Shown here one piece after another: positions 41,299-50,788 of a stretch of DNA of 64,000 bases. Where the stretch lies: contig JAEXBS010000047.1 in NCBI GenBank assembly GCA_023393915.1, positions 372,001-436,000 on the forward strand, written 5' to 3'. A program made the position numbers and the translations under genes. The notes under the pieces were generated by a model. That model saw nothing but the letters and a program-made list of their open reading frames with translations, had not been told where the DNA came from and did no database searches. Every line of letters starts with the position of its first letter. Position 1 is the stretch's first letter. The DNA comes from Bacteroidota bacterium. GTDB lineage: Bacteria > Bacteroidota > Bacteroidia > Flavobacteriales > Weeksellaceae.

Positions 41299-43173
41299 CT
41301 AAGAAAGGCTAAGGGGCAAAGTAAAATAAAATGTGGATCCTTTCCCTATTGCACTTTTCACTCCAATCTTTCCCTTTGAGCGCTCTATGATCTGGGCAGC
41401 AATAAACAAACCAAGTCCTAGTCCAGGAAAGGTGTTGTTTTTTTCTCCTCCTACACGAAAATATTGATCAAATACTTTTTCTTGGTCTTTTTGTGTCAAC
41501 CCTAAACCGTAGTCTCTAACCAGAAGCTTGACTTCATTATCTTTACATCTTAGTTCCACCTCTATTGTTGAAGTGTGCGGCGAATATTTTATCCCATTGG
41601 AAATTAAATTAGAAATAACCTGTCCAATGCGGTGACGATCCGCCCAAACGAAGCAAGAATCGGCGGCTTGAATTACAATTTTGTGAGTTGAGGAAAGCTG
41701 CTGCTCTTCAACAATTTCATTAACTAAGCCTTCTAAATCAAATCGAGATTCGTTCATTTCAATCTTACCGCTGTTGATCTTAGTTACGTCGAGTAAATCA
41801 GCCACTAGGGAAGTGAGCTTATTGATCTGCTCGTCCATTTTTGAAGCGTAGAGCGCATTTTTCATATCCTGCTTAGAACGTAAAGAACGCTCCAAGAGTT
41901 GTGTATAAATCTTCATGCTGGTAAGCGGCGTTTTAAGCTCATGAGAAGCTACCCCAAGAAAAGTATCCTTTTGTTCTTGCAAAATTTTAAGCTCATTAAT
42001 ATCCATACTACTCCCCACCCACTGATGTATCTGACCGTTTTCATCGAGTTGCGGTACGGCACTCGTTAGTTGCCAAATATAGTTCCCAGATTTTGGATCC
42101 TTCGACCGATACTCCGCTTGGAAACCGGTTTTTTCTTGATTGGCATTTTCCCAGATATCGACAATGTAGTCTCGATCATCGGGATGAATGACTTCATCAA
42201 AAAAAACTCGGTTCAACACCTCGATTTCTCCTAAATAATAGTCTTTAATTTTCTCATTAAAATACATGAAATCCCCCTCGGGATTAGCCGTCCAAATAAG
42301 CTGTGGTACGGCTTCTGAGAGCGCTTTGTATTTCTGTTCGGATTCGGCCAATTTTACGGTTTGCTCTTGCAATTCATTTCTCGAGCGCACTAAATCCGTT
42401 ACATTGACAGCCATATTTAAAATAGCATAGATCTCCCCTTTAGAATTCCGAATGGGTTTGTAGGAAAAATTGTAAAAAAATTCTTGAAGGACTCCATCAA
42501 TCTCTAGTAGTACTTTATCTTCGGATGCAAAATAGGTGATTCCCTCCTTATATACTTTTTCTAAAAGCTGTACAAAGGGTTGACCTTCGAGTTCAGGTAT
42601 AGCATCAATTAGTTTCTTACCAATAACACTTTGATCTTTCCCCCATGTCGCTAACATTTTTTCATTGGCTAGCTCAATGATATAATCCTCGCCAGTATAT
42701 ATGGCCGTTGGCACATCTGCTCCTAGGAGGAGTTCTTTGAATTGAAGTTCACTTTCACTTAGCTTTCGTTGGGACTCCACTTGGGATGTAACTTCGGTTG
42801 CAACTACACTTACGCCCGTTATCAAGTGGTTGGAGTCAAATACAGGAGAATATATAAAATCAAAAAAACATTCCTCTAGTCCATTTCCTCGTTCTAAGAA
42901 GCACTGTACCTGATACCCTCTGTAGGATTTTCCACTTTTAAAGACTCGCTCTAAAATTTCTGGAAACTTTTGACTACTAATTTCTGGTAATCCTTCTAAT
43001 AAGGGCTTACCGATGATACCTTTGCTTTTACCCCAGATCTGCAGTATTTGATCGTTGGCTACTTCAATTACCATTTCCTCACCCATTAAAAGGCTTAAAG
43101 CGACTGGCGCTTGCGAAAAAAAATCTAATAAAGAATCGTAGGGAACGCGCGATTGAATTTCGTTTTTAAACAT
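41299..43173 (-). CDS. Orphan histidine kinase with three PAS domains
   Basis: The protein has 624 residues and no transmembrane segment. Three PAS domains in a row occupy about residues 20-130, 150-265 and 285-395. The HisKA dimer motif GVASHELKTPLTSM puts the phospho-acceptor His at 411. The ATP-binding part has NLISNGIKYSPH, VRDYGLGLTQ and GLGLGLFIAAQII. No receiver domain and no adjacent response regulator are found, so it is an orphan soluble sensor. PAS1 and PAS2 are similar to each other (IEVANDQILQIWGKS and IELANEKMLATWGKD), suggesting duplication. Confidence 0.93.
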   Translation of the reverse strand: MFKNEIQSRVPYDSLLDFFSQAPVALSLLMGEEMVIEVANDQILQIWGKSKGIIGKPLLEGLPEISSQKFPEILERVFKSGKSYRGYQVQCFLERGNGLEECFFDFIYSPVFDSNHLITGVSVVATEVTSQVESQRKLSESELQFKELLLGADVPTAIYTGEDYIIELANEKMLATWGKDQSVIGKKLIDAIPELEGQPFVQLLEKVYKEGITYFASEDKVLLEIDGVLQEFFYNFSYKPIRNSKGEIYAILNMAVNVTDLVRSRNELQEQTVKLAESEQKYKALSEAVPQLIWTANPEGDFMYFNEKIKDYYLGEIEVLNRVFFDEVIHPDDRDYIVDIWENANQEKTGFQAEYRSKDPKSGNYIWQLTSAVPQLDENGQIHQWVGSSMDINELKILQEQKDTFLGVASHELKTPLTSMKIYTQLLERSLRSKQDMKNALYASKMDEQINKLTSLVADLLDVTKINSGKIEMNESRFDLEGLVNEIVEEQQLSSTHKIVIQAADSCFVWADRHRIGQVISNLISNGIKYSPHTSTIEVELRCKDNEVKLLVRDYGLGLTQKDQEKVFDQYFRVGGEKNNTFPGLGLGLFIAAQIIERSKGKIGVKSAIGKGSTFYFTLPLSLS

Positions 43174-43338
43174 TGTGATAGAGCAATTTTTAAAAGCTTT
43201 AAGCGTGAAAAGTTACAAAATTTTGAAACCTAGAAGAAAAAATAGCGAGCCATATTGAAATATTGTAAGTGTTATGGATACTACCTATAAGACATGAAAT
43301 TAGAAAATAGTGGAAATTTGAGAAAATAATTCAATCCC

Positions 43339-43590
43339 ATGACCGACACTCTATTATCACCATCCGACTTAAAATTCTTGCAGTCCCTGCATTCTATCTA
43401 TGGTATTGGATATGTTCGATGGGATCAATCCGGCCTAGATACAGGAAAAAATGAAAACTTTAAAAAAAAATTAAGCGAACAAGGGCTCACTCAACTAGAG
43501 CAAATATCGAAGAGACTGCACTACCGGCTTGATTCGAACTTTCAAATCAATTTTTCATCACAATTCACTTTTGATATCATCCGCTTATAG
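43339..43590 (+). CDS. Hypothetical protein (83 aa)
   Basis: A plus-strand ORF begins MTDTLLSPSDLKFLQSLHSI. Codon use looks coding (balanced amino acids, few rare triplets), yet no consensus promoter is seen. The sequence has a mixed helical part (residues 8-20 and 40-65) and no recognised motif. It stands between the kinase gene and the secreted M16 pair. It may be a real small protein or a chance ORF; I favour real only slightly. Confidence 0.4.
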   Translation: MTDTLLSPSDLKFLQSLHSIYGIGYVRWDQSGLDTGKNENFKKKLSEQGLTQLEQISKRLHYRLDSNFQINFSSQFTFDIIRL

Positions 43591-43693
43591 GGATTCATCT
43601 CTATTCCGAATTTTTATCACATGAGATCAAAATAAACTTCAACTATTGTAACAATTATAGTATTTTAGGGACAGATAAATAAATCCTTATACT

Positions 43694-45034
43694 ATGAACA
43701 AAAAACTTTTAACTGCTGCCGCCTTTGCCCTAATCGGTCTTTCGGTACAAGGTCAGCAAATTGATTTTGAAGAATACAACCTAGACAACGGTCTACACGT
43801 TATTCTTCATCAAGACAATTCAGCTCCTGTAGTCACCACGGGTGTAATGTACCATGTGGGAAGTAAGGACGAACAGGTGGGTAAAACCGGCTTCGCCCAC
43901 TTCTTTGAACACTTATTGTTCGAAGGAACTCACAATATAGAAAGAGGTGAATGGTTTAAAATTGTTTCTTCTCATGGAGGATCCAATAATGCCAATACTA
44001 CTACAGACCGTACTTATTACTACGAAACTTTCCCTTCCAACAACCTGGAGTTAGGACTTTGGATGGAGTCAGATCGCTTGCTCCAACCCATTATCAATCA
44101 AGTGGGTGTAGATACACAAAAAGAAGTAGTAAAGGAAGAAAAAAGACAACGTTTGGACAACCAACCTTACGGACGCTTTAGCTATGGCGAGGCACTTTCT
44201 CCACACATTTTTGACAAGCACCCTTATCGTTGGAGCGTCATTGGATCCTTTGAAGATTTAAGCAGTGCGAAACTGGAAGATTTCAAACATTTCAGCAAGA
44301 CCTACTACGTACCAAACAATGCGGTACTAGTCGTTGCAGGTGACTTTAAGAAAGACGAAGCAAAAAAACTAATTGCAAAATACTTCGGAGCGATTCCTAA
44401 AGGAGCCCCGGTAGTGAAAAATTTCCCTAAAGAGGACCCGATTACTTCAGAGCGTAGAGTAACGGAATACGATAATAACATTCAAATTCCGCTTCTAGCG
44501 ATCAATTACCGTACTCCTAACAATAAAAGCAAAGATGCCATTGCATTAAACATGCTTTCCACCTATCTATCCGGAGGTAAAAGCTCGGTTCTATACAAAA
44601 AGTATGTAGATGAAAAGAAAGAAGCACTTCAGATTTTTGCTTTTAATCGTCAAATGGAAGACTATGGTATTTACACTATAGGCGTGCTGCCACAAGGACA
44701 AGTTAAACTTACTGATCTTGAAGCAAGCATACAGAAAGACATTGAAAATGTTCAATCGGAACTCATTTCTGAGAAAGATTACCAAAAACTCCTAAATACA
44801 GTGGAAAACAGTTTTGTTGCTCAGCGTTCGGGCATGCAAAATATCGCACACCAATTAGCAGATGCTTATATGCTGCAAGGGGATACAAATAAAATCAATA
44901 CTGAGTTAAAAGCCTACCAATCAGTGAGTCGAGAAGATATCCGAGAAGTAGCTAAAAAGTACCTGGGCAAAAACCAACGTGTAATTGTCAACTACCTTCC
45001 TGCCTCAGAAAAAGATAAATCTACTAACCCGTAA
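43694..45034 (+). CDS. Secreted M16 metallopeptidase, catalytic subunit
   Basis: The protein has 446 residues with a signal peptide (MNKKLLTAAAFALIGLSVQG, cleavage before Q). The inverted zinc site HFFEH in TGFAHFFEHLLFEG and the third ligand in QKEVVKEEKRQRL are intact. This one-half enzyme needs a partner with the complementary domain, which is encoded by the next gene 16 nt later. M16B heterodimers like this are typical of Bacteroidota, and substrates are periplasmic peptides. Its leader is A/T-rich without a perfect -7 box. Confidence 0.92.
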   Translation: MNKKLLTAAAFALIGLSVQGQQIDFEEYNLDNGLHVILHQDNSAPVVTTGVMYHVGSKDEQVGKTGFAHFFEHLLFEGTHNIERGEWFKIVSSHGGSNNANTTTDRTYYYETFPSNNLELGLWMESDRLLQPIINQVGVDTQKEVVKEEKRQRLDNQPYGRFSYGEALSPHIFDKHPYRWSVIGSFEDLSSAKLEDFKHFSKTYYVPNNAVLVVAGDFKKDEAKKLIAKYFGAIPKGAPVVKNFPKEDPITSERRVTEYDNNIQIPLLAINYRTPNNKSKDAIALNMLSTYLSGGKSSVLYKKYVDEKKEALQIFAFNRQMEDYGIYTIGVLPQGQVKLTDLEASIQKDIENVQSELISEKDYQKLLNTVENSFVAQRSGMQNIAHQLADAYMLQGDTNKINTELKAYQSVSREDIREVAKKYLGKNQRVIVNYLPASEKDKSTNP

Positions 45035-45050
45035 ACTCCCACTTGAATTA

Positions 45051-47093
45051 ATGAAAACTAAAATATTCTCAATAGCATTAATGTGCGCCGCCATGACTCT
45101 TGGAGCGCAAATCGACCGACCAATGCCAAAACCAGGTCCTGCGCCTGTAGTAAACCTTGGTAAATCGCATGAATTTAAACTAAGTAATGGACTTACTGTA
45201 ATCGTGGTAGAAAATCATAAACTACCCCGTGTAAGTGCTACCCTTTCTATTGACAACCCACCGTTTGCATTAGGAAATAAAAAAGGTGCCGATGGACTTC
45301 TTTCCGCTATGCTTGGAACAGGAACTTCTTCTCTTTCTAAAGATCAGTTCAATCAGAAAATTGAACAATTAGGAGCCAACGTAAACTACCATAGCGAAGG
45401 AGGAAGCGCTTCGGCTCTCACCAAGTACTTTAATGAAATCTTTAATTATTTTGCTCAAGGTGCTACCGCTCCAAAATTTACAGAAGAAGAGTTTAAAGCA
45501 GTAAAAGACCGTTACCTTGAAGGACTTAAGGCTGATGAAAAAAGTGTAGATGCTGCTGCTTACCGAATGACAGATGTGTTTGTCTACGGTAAAAACCATC
45601 CATTTGCAGAATTCGATACACAAGAAAAAATCAAAGCCATCACTCTTCAGGACGTACAGAATTACTACAACAACTATTACCGACCTGACAATGCTTACCT
45701 TATTTTTGTAGGTGACATCAGCTCTAGTGATGCAAAAAAACTAGCGAACGAGGCTTTTGGTAAATGGAAAAGTGCAGAGCCAAAGATTGCTGCATTACCT
45801 CAAGTGGCCCCAGTAACCAAAACAGAGATCAGTGTTGTAAATATGCCGAATGCTGTTCAATCGGTGGTATCGGTTGCTTATCCTGTAAATCTTACGAAAA
45901 AGGATCCCGATTTTTACGCCGCGCAAGTAGCGTCAACTATTTTAGGTGGAGATTTCAACTCGAAACTTAATATGAACCTACGAGAGAAAAACGGTTGGAC
46001 TTACGGAGCTAGAGGCGGTGTAAGTGATTCTCGTTATATTGGTCGTTTTTCAACCTCTGCTACCGTTCGAAATAACGTAACGGATTCTGCCGTGATAGAG
46101 ACTTTGAAAGAAATCAAAGGCATGACTTTAAACAAAGTGACTCAAAAGGAACTAGATGATGTGAAAGCCAAATTTCTAGGAAACTTTGTACTTTCTTTAG
46201 AGCGTCCACAAACCGTTGCAAGTCAAGCGCTCATTACAAAAACGAATGGACTTTCCAGTGATTTCTATGCGCAGTACTTACAAAACATTAATAAGGTAAG
46301 TGTAGACGACGTTTTAAGAGTCTCTAAAAAATACTTCCGTCCTGAACAGGCACATATTATTGTTACTGGTAAGGCAGAAGAAATCACGCCAGGACTTAAA
46401 AAATTAAATTATCCAATTCATTTTTACGGACCCTACGGAGAAAAAATTACTGACCCTAGCGCTCAAGCCTCTGTAAATGTAACCACTAGTGAAATTGCAG
46501 AAAAATACCTTCAATTCTTATGCGGAAAGGAAAAGCTAGGTAAAGTGAAGACAGTTTGGCAGACAGGAACGATTTCCATGATGAATAACGAAGGGGAATA
46601 CTCAGCTAAGTACCAAATGCCTGATCTTAGTAACAGTACAATTAAAATCATGGGAATTGAGATTAAAACTGCATTTAATGGTAAAGGTGGATACATTTCT
46701 CAAATGGGTCAAAAAATCAATTTTACCGAAGATCAGATTAAAGCACTTCAAGGATACAACACCTTATTCCCTGTTTTAGGTACAACTTTCTCCAAAAGTA
46801 AGGTAACAGGCGAAGCTACTGAAAACGGAGTTAAACTGTATAAGGTAAGAAATGACGAAGCAAAAAGAACAGAGTTTTTTAATGCCGAAACCGGAGCTTT
46901 AGTTAAAACCGAAGTAACCGTATCTACTCCTCAGGGAGACATGCTTTCTACCGTTTCTTATAGTGATTACAAAGAATTTGACGGTATCAAATTCCCTACC
47001 ACCATGACAACAGAAGCAGGTATGCAAAGTTTTACAACGAAAATTTCTAAAGTAGAAATCGACAAAGGTGTAAGCGCTGCCGATTTTCAATAA
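45051..47093 (+). CDS. Secreted M16 non-catalytic subunit with an extra C-terminal domain
   Basis: The protein has 680 residues and starts MKTKIFSIALMCAAMTLGAQ; earlier in-frame codons overlap the preceding gene and are rejected. It keeps the M16 fold, but in place of HxxEH has GLLSAMLGTG, so the metal site is lost. It carries LREKNGWTYGARGG, the usual Arg/Tyr clamp. It therefore pairs with the preceding catalytic subunit. Residues from about 470 form an extra beta-rich domain (KTVWQTGTISMMNNEGEYSAKYQM) that resembles outer-membrane lipoprotein carrier folds. Confidence 0.88.
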   Translation: MKTKIFSIALMCAAMTLGAQIDRPMPKPGPAPVVNLGKSHEFKLSNGLTVIVVENHKLPRVSATLSIDNPPFALGNKKGADGLLSAMLGTGTSSLSKDQFNQKIEQLGANVNYHSEGGSASALTKYFNEIFNYFAQGATAPKFTEEEFKAVKDRYLEGLKADEKSVDAAAYRMTDVFVYGKNHPFAEFDTQEKIKAITLQDVQNYYNNYYRPDNAYLIFVGDISSSDAKKLANEAFGKWKSAEPKIAALPQVAPVTKTEISVVNMPNAVQSVVSVAYPVNLTKKDPDFYAAQVASTILGGDFNSKLNMNLREKNGWTYGARGGVSDSRYIGRFSTSATVRNNVTDSAVIETLKEIKGMTLNKVTQKELDDVKAKFLGNFVLSLERPQTVASQALITKTNGLSSDFYAQYLQNINKVSVDDVLRVSKKYFRPEQAHIIVTGKAEEITPGLKKLNYPIHFYGPYGEKITDPSAQASVNVTTSEIAEKYLQFLCGKEKLGKVKTVWQTGTISMMNNEGEYSAKYQMPDLSNSTIKIMGIEIKTAFNGKGGYISQMGQKINFTEDQIKALQGYNTLFPVLGTTFSKSKVTGEATENGVKLYKVRNDEAKRTEFFNAETGALVKTEVTVSTPQGDMLSTVSYSDYKEFDGIKFPTTMTTEAGMQSFTTKISKVEIDKGVSAADFQ

Positions 47094-47123
47094 ACTAAAA
47101 CTTACATATTTATAAATAATTTT

Positions 47124-47166
47124 AGAACCGAATTTACCCCTCCATGTAAATTCGGTTCTTTTTAGT
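47124..47166 (+). terminator. Terminator of the M16 pair
   Basis: AGAACCGAATTTAC and GTAAATTCGGTTCT (14 bp) with an 8-nt loop are followed by five T. Confidence 0.9.
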
Positions 47167-47200
47167 TCTTGAGCATTGCAGCAGTTTTTAAGGCTAAAAT

Positions 47201-47232
47201 TTTGGTGAAACTCAAGTAATTAGTTATATTTG
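47201..47232 (+). promoter_or_regulatory. secG promoter (TTTG, 20-nt spacer, TATATTTG)
   Basis: Full -33 and -7 elements lie 23 nt upstream of the ATG at 47256. Confidence 0.8.
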
Positions 47233-47255
47233 TACACTAAATTTATCAACCTAGG

Positions 47256-47594
47256 ATGAGTACTATTTTTACACTTTTCATGTTTTTAATCATTATCGCT
47301 TCTGTACTATTGATTATCATTATTATGGCACAGAACCCTAAAGGTGGAGGGCTTTCCGGAACGTTTGGAGGTTCAGGAGCAGCACAATTTGGAGTGCAAA
47401 GAACCAATGATTTCATGGAAAAAGCCACGTGGACACTAGGAATTGTGATTATCGCTTTAATCATTTTAAGTGTTGTACTAACAGCTAAACCTTCTCCAAA
47501 AGTTATTGCCCCTACGCAACAGAATACTACTGCGCCTGCACAAAGTACGCCAGCGCAAAGTCAACCAGCGACCACTCCGGTAACGGCTCCTTAA
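47256..47594 (+). CDS. secG: Preprotein translocase subunit SecG
   Basis: The 112-residue membrane protein has two transmembrane segments (about residues 3-24 and 59-77). The SecG loop between them is MAQNPKGGGLSGTFGGSGAAQFGVQRTNDFMEKATW, with the usual glycine-rich stretch. The C-terminal tail is rich in P, Q and T (PTQQNTTAPAQSTPAQSQPA), seen in Bacteroidota SecG. It assists SecYE in moving proteins across the inner membrane. It is a single gene closed by a terminator shared with recR. Confidence 0.95.
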   Translation: MSTIFTLFMFLIIIASVLLIIIIMAQNPKGGGLSGTFGGSGAAQFGVQRTNDFMEKATWTLGIVIIALIILSVVLTAKPSPKVIAPTQQNTTAPAQSTPAQSQPATTPVTAP

Positions 47595-47616
47595 TTAAGA
47601 GAATAATAAAAACCTT

Positions 47617-47670
47617 ATAACTATAAGCTCCCTTTTGAACCGATTCAAAAGGGAGCTTTTAGTTATATAT
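47617..47670. terminator. Bidirectional terminator between secG and recR
   Basis: Long arms with a perfect core (AAGCTCCCTTTTGAA / TTCAAAAGGGAGCTT) extend outward by ATAACTAT / AGTTAT with one mismatch. Confidence 0.9.
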
Positions 47671-47684
47671 ATTTCTCTTTCAAT

Positions 47685-48290
47685 TTACTGCTCATAAGGA
47701 ACACGATGTTGAATGGAGCGCCCCAAAGAAATCTCATCCGCATACTCTAATTCATCCCCAACAGAAATCCCCCGAGCAATAGTCGAAAACTTAAGGTTCA
47801 TATTTTTAAATTTTTTGAAAAGATAATAGGTTGTAGTATCCCCTTCCATGGTAGCACTAAGAGCAAAAATCAACTCTTTCACCCTCCCCCGTTCCAATAT
47901 TTTTTCTAATCCACCGATATGGAGTTGTGAAGGCCCAATTCCTTCCATAGGAGAGATCTTTCCTCCAAGCACCAGATATTTACCTTGGTACTTTCCTGTA
48001 TTTTCAATGGCCATAACATCTCTGACGTCCTCTACCACACACAATTGTGTTTGATCTCTACGCTCACTACTACAGATCTCGCAGAGATCAGCATCAGAAA
48101 AATTATGACATTCTTTGCAGTATTTTATCTCTGTAACTAACTCAGCTAAGGCCTTAGATAAACCCAATGCTTGCGATTCGTGTTGTCTTAAAAGGTGAAG
48201 CGCCAGGCGAAGGGCGGACTTCTTACCTATACCTGGAAGCTGAGAAATTTCCTCAATGGCTTTCGATAGAACTTTACTAGGATACTCCAT
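47685..48290 (-). CDS. recR: Recombination mediator protein RecR
   Basis: The 201-residue protein helps load RecA in the RecFOR route of gap repair. Its domains are a helix-hairpin-helix (LPGIGKKSALRLALHLL), a four-Cys zinc finger (CKECHNFSDADLCEICSSER), a Toprim domain (LCVVEDVRDVMAIE) and a C-terminal RecR motif (TTYYLFKKFKNMNLKFSTIARGISVG). Length is normal. A perfect TATCTTTG lies 4 nt before the start, so the mRNA is probably leaderless. Confidence 0.97.
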   Translation of the reverse strand: MEYPSKVLSKAIEEISQLPGIGKKSALRLALHLLRQHESQALGLSKALAELVTEIKYCKECHNFSDADLCEICSSERRDQTQLCVVEDVRDVMAIENTGKYQGKYLVLGGKISPMEGIGPSQLHIGGLEKILERGRVKELIFALSATMEGDTTTYYLFKKFKNMNLKFSTIARGISVGDELEYADEISLGRSIQHRVPYEQ

Positions 48291-48294
48291 TACA

Positions 48295-48302
48295 CAAAGA
48301 TA
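48295..48302 (-). promoter_or_regulatory. -7 box of recR, 4 nt before the start
   Basis: The minus strand reads TATCTTTG, full consensus, separated from ATG by TGTA. Confidence 0.65.
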
Positions 48303-48356
48303 AAGCTTTGCTCAATTCTGTAGGCTTTCATGTCACTTTTATCCTAAAAAAACTCC

Positions 48357-48364
48357 TACATTTG
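48357..48364 (+). promoter_or_regulatory. -7 box of the 48382 lipoprotein gene
   Basis: TACATTTG, full consensus, lies 17 nt before the ATG. Confidence 0.55.
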
Positions 48365-48381
48365 GTTTATAAACCCTCGGA

Positions 48382-48900
48382 ATGATATCGACCTTAACAC
48401 TTAAACGTACACCACTGATTCTTCTTTTAGGATTCGTTATCCTTAGTTGCAACAAAAAAGAAGAGACGAATAATAAAGTCTCTTCACAAAAGAATACAAT
48501 TGAAACCAAAGTCGAATCAAGCTCAGAAAAAAACACCAAAGATTTTCAACTGCAAACCTTTGGTTTTCCAGCAGAAATAGAAGGTTGTAGTTGTTATTTT
48601 GCTAAAAACAGAGAGGAGTTCATTCGTCAGAATTACCTTTATGTTGACGACTTTCAGCGTTTCTCCTATATTCAGATAGCAGGAGAACTTCAAAAAATCC
48701 CTTACGGAAAAACCAATGAGGTATTGCCAGAACAAGACCTTTCGATACAGTCATCCAATGACTCCTTTAAAATCGAAATCGATGGGAAACTTATCGATTT
48801 AGGAGAAGTGGAAACCGCCCTCTACCAAGGTACAATGAAAGTTACTTTGAATGGCGGTAGCATCATTGAAACTCCTATATACGGCGAATGTGGATGTTAA
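48382..48900 (+). CDS. Lipoprotein of unknown function with a CSC...CGC pattern
   Basis: The protein has 172 residues. A signal peptide (MISTLTLKRTPLILLLGFVI) ends at a lipobox LSCN, then an S/T/K/E-rich linker. The globular part begins around EGCSCYFAKNREEF and ends with YGECGC; the paired cysteines may form disulfides or bind metal. Strand-rich content suggests a beta-fold. I do not recognise the family. It has its own -7 box and is followed by pepD with a separate promoter. Confidence 0.75.
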   Translation: MISTLTLKRTPLILLLGFVILSCNKKEETNNKVSSQKNTIETKVESSSEKNTKDFQLQTFGFPAEIEGCSCYFAKNREEFIRQNYLYVDDFQRFSYIQIAGELQKIPYGKTNEVLPEQDLSIQSSNDSFKIEIDGKLIDLGEVETALYQGTMKVTLNGGSIIETPIYGECGC

Positions 48901-48937
48901 GGCTTTTCCACTCTTGGATAAAAGTATAATTTATCCA

Positions 48938-48945
48938 TACCTTTG
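48938..48945 (+). promoter_or_regulatory. -7 box of pepD
   Basis: TACCTTTG, a full match, lies 16 nt before ATG 48962, with a TTG 21 nt upstream of the box. Confidence 0.6.
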
Positions 48946-48961
48946 AAAAAATGACGATTTT

Positions 48962-50404
48962 ATGGAACTAAACAACATACAACCTCAAGAGGTTTGGAAA
49001 AACTTCTCTTTGCTCAATGCAGTACCAAGACCTTCAAAAAAAGAAGAAAAAGTTATTGAATTCATTAAAAATTTTGGACTCAACTTAGGACTTTCCACCA
49101 CAGTAGATCACGTAGGAAACGTGATTATTAAAAAGCCCGCTACGCCAGGAATGGAAGACAGAAAACCCATTGTATTGCAATCGCATTTGGATATGGTTTG
49201 CCAAAAGAACAATGATGTTAATTTTGACTTCGATACCATGGGCATACAAATGGAAGTGGATGGGGATTGGGTCAAAGCCAAAGGTACTACTCTTGGAGCC
49301 GACAATGGGCTGGGCGTTGCTGCTATTATGGCCGTTCTTGAAAGCGCCACGATTGCTCACCCTAAATTAGAAGCACTATTCACAATAGATGAAGAAACCG
49401 GCATGACCGGAGCTATGGGACTTAAACCTGGAACACTTGAAGGGGAGATTCTACTCAATTTAGACACGGAAGAGGACGATGAAATTGACATAGGATGTGC
49501 CGGTGGAATTGATGTTAGTGCAAATAAATCCTACGATTTATCTCCCGCTACAGGCATGATCATCAAATTAGATATTAAAGGTTTAAAAGGAGGGCATTCT
49601 GGCATGGACATTCATAAAGGTTATGGGAACGCCAACAAAATCCTCTCGCGCTTTTTACTCTTAGCCGTAAATGACCAGCAACTAGAACTTGTTTCCATTG
49701 ATGGGGGTGGATTAAGAAATGCGATTCCACGTGAAGCGCATGCCGTATTTGCTGTACGTAATGCAGTAGAATACATAGAGCAAGCGCATACGCTTAAAGC
49801 CGATATCTTACAAGAATTCGAAGCAATAGAACCCGAGCTCTCCATTTCAATAGAAAACTTTACCACGCACCTACAAGCGATTAATCAACAAGATTCCGCT
49901 TCACTAGCAAATGCTCTAAGCGCAATTCATAACGGCGTTTTTCGCATGAGTCCTGATGTTGAAGATCTTGTAGAAGCTTCCAATAACGTAGCAAGAGTTG
50001 AACTTAAAGAGGGGGATTTAAAAATCCATTGCCTTGCCCGCTCTTCTGTAGAATCTTCAAAAACTTTAGTATCACAGCAATTAGTCAGTGTTTTTCATTT
50101 GGCAGGAATCGAATCTAAGCTCAGTGGATCTTATCCAGGTTGGAAACCTAGACCTGGTTCAGAAATTGTTAAAATAATGGAAGAAATTTATGAGAAGAAA
50201 TTTGATTCTAAACCACGTGTTGTTGCCTGTCATGCAGGATTAGAATGTGGAATTATTGGTGCAAATTACCCTCAGATGGAAATGGTGAGCTTTGGTCCTA
50301 CTATTAAAGGAGCGCATTCACCTGAAGAAAAAGCAAGCATTTCATCAACACAAAAATTCTGGGCTTTTTTACAAGAGATATTGAAAAGCATCCCTAAAAA
50401 ATAA
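48962..50404 (+). CDS. pepD: Aminoacyl-histidine dipeptidase (PepD, M20)
   Basis: The 480-residue cytoplasmic dipeptidase binds two metal ions. Ligand motifs are VLQSHLDMVCQKN, LGADNGLGVAA and LFTIDEETGMTGA, plus HAGLECGIIGA. The dimerisation domain spans about residues 205-385. The enzyme splits X-His and other dipeptides. Length is normal. DUF2200 follows 8 nt later on the same transcript; no functional link is known. Confidence 0.96.
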   Translation: MELNNIQPQEVWKNFSLLNAVPRPSKKEEKVIEFIKNFGLNLGLSTTVDHVGNVIIKKPATPGMEDRKPIVLQSHLDMVCQKNNDVNFDFDTMGIQMEVDGDWVKAKGTTLGADNGLGVAAIMAVLESATIAHPKLEALFTIDEETGMTGAMGLKPGTLEGEILLNLDTEEDDEIDIGCAGGIDVSANKSYDLSPATGMIIKLDIKGLKGGHSGMDIHKGYGNANKILSRFLLLAVNDQQLELVSIDGGGLRNAIPREAHAVFAVRNAVEYIEQAHTLKADILQEFEAIEPELSISIENFTTHLQAINQQDSASLANALSAIHNGVFRMSPDVEDLVEASNNVARVELKEGDLKIHCLARSSVESSKTLVSQQLVSVFHLAGIESKLSGSYPGWKPRPGSEIVKIMEEIYEKKFDSKPRVVACHAGLECGIIGANYPQMEMVSFGPTIKGAHSPEEKASISSTQKFWAFLQEILKSIPKK

Positions 50405-50412
50405 GGAACATT

Positions 50413-50772
50413 ATGGCTAGAAAGACAAATGATCAAAGGATTCAGGAAATGAAATTCTCATCTGTCTACCCTCATTATATCACCAAAATCGAATCCAAGG
50501 GAAGAACAAAACAGGAACTTCATGAACTAATTGAATGGCTAACTGGATTTAATTCGAAGGATTTAGAGGAGATTATTAAAGAGGAAATTACATTCGAGGA
50601 ATTTTTCAATCGTGCGACTCTTCATCCCAACGCTCATTTAATCACGGGGTTAATTTGCGGTTATCGCGTTGAAGAGATCGAAAATCCACTCACCCAAAAG
50701 GCTCGTTATTTAGACAAGATTATTGATGAATTAGCCAAAGGTAAAAAGCTGGAAAAAATCATGCGCTCTTAG
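50413..50772 (+). CDS. DUF2200 family protein
   Basis: This 119-residue protein begins MARKTNDQRIQEMKFSSVYP and has the family segment YITKIESKGRTKQELHELIEWLTGF, followed by HPNAHLITGLICGYRVEEIENPL. It is mostly helical, cytoplasmic, and of unknown function in all organisms I know. It follows pepD by 8 nt and is closed by a terminator shared with the ferredoxin operon. Confidence 0.9.
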   Translation: MARKTNDQRIQEMKFSSVYPHYITKIESKGRTKQELHELIEWLTGFNSKDLEEIIKEEITFEEFFNRATLHPNAHLITGLICGYRVEEIENPLTQKARYLDKIIDELAKGKKLEKIMRS

Positions 50773-50788
50773 TTTCTAGCCTGCGTAA

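Noticed and set aside
44985..45050. Longer start for the second M16 gene, overlapping the first
   Set aside because: The signal peptide begins at 45051; upstream residues are not signal-like.
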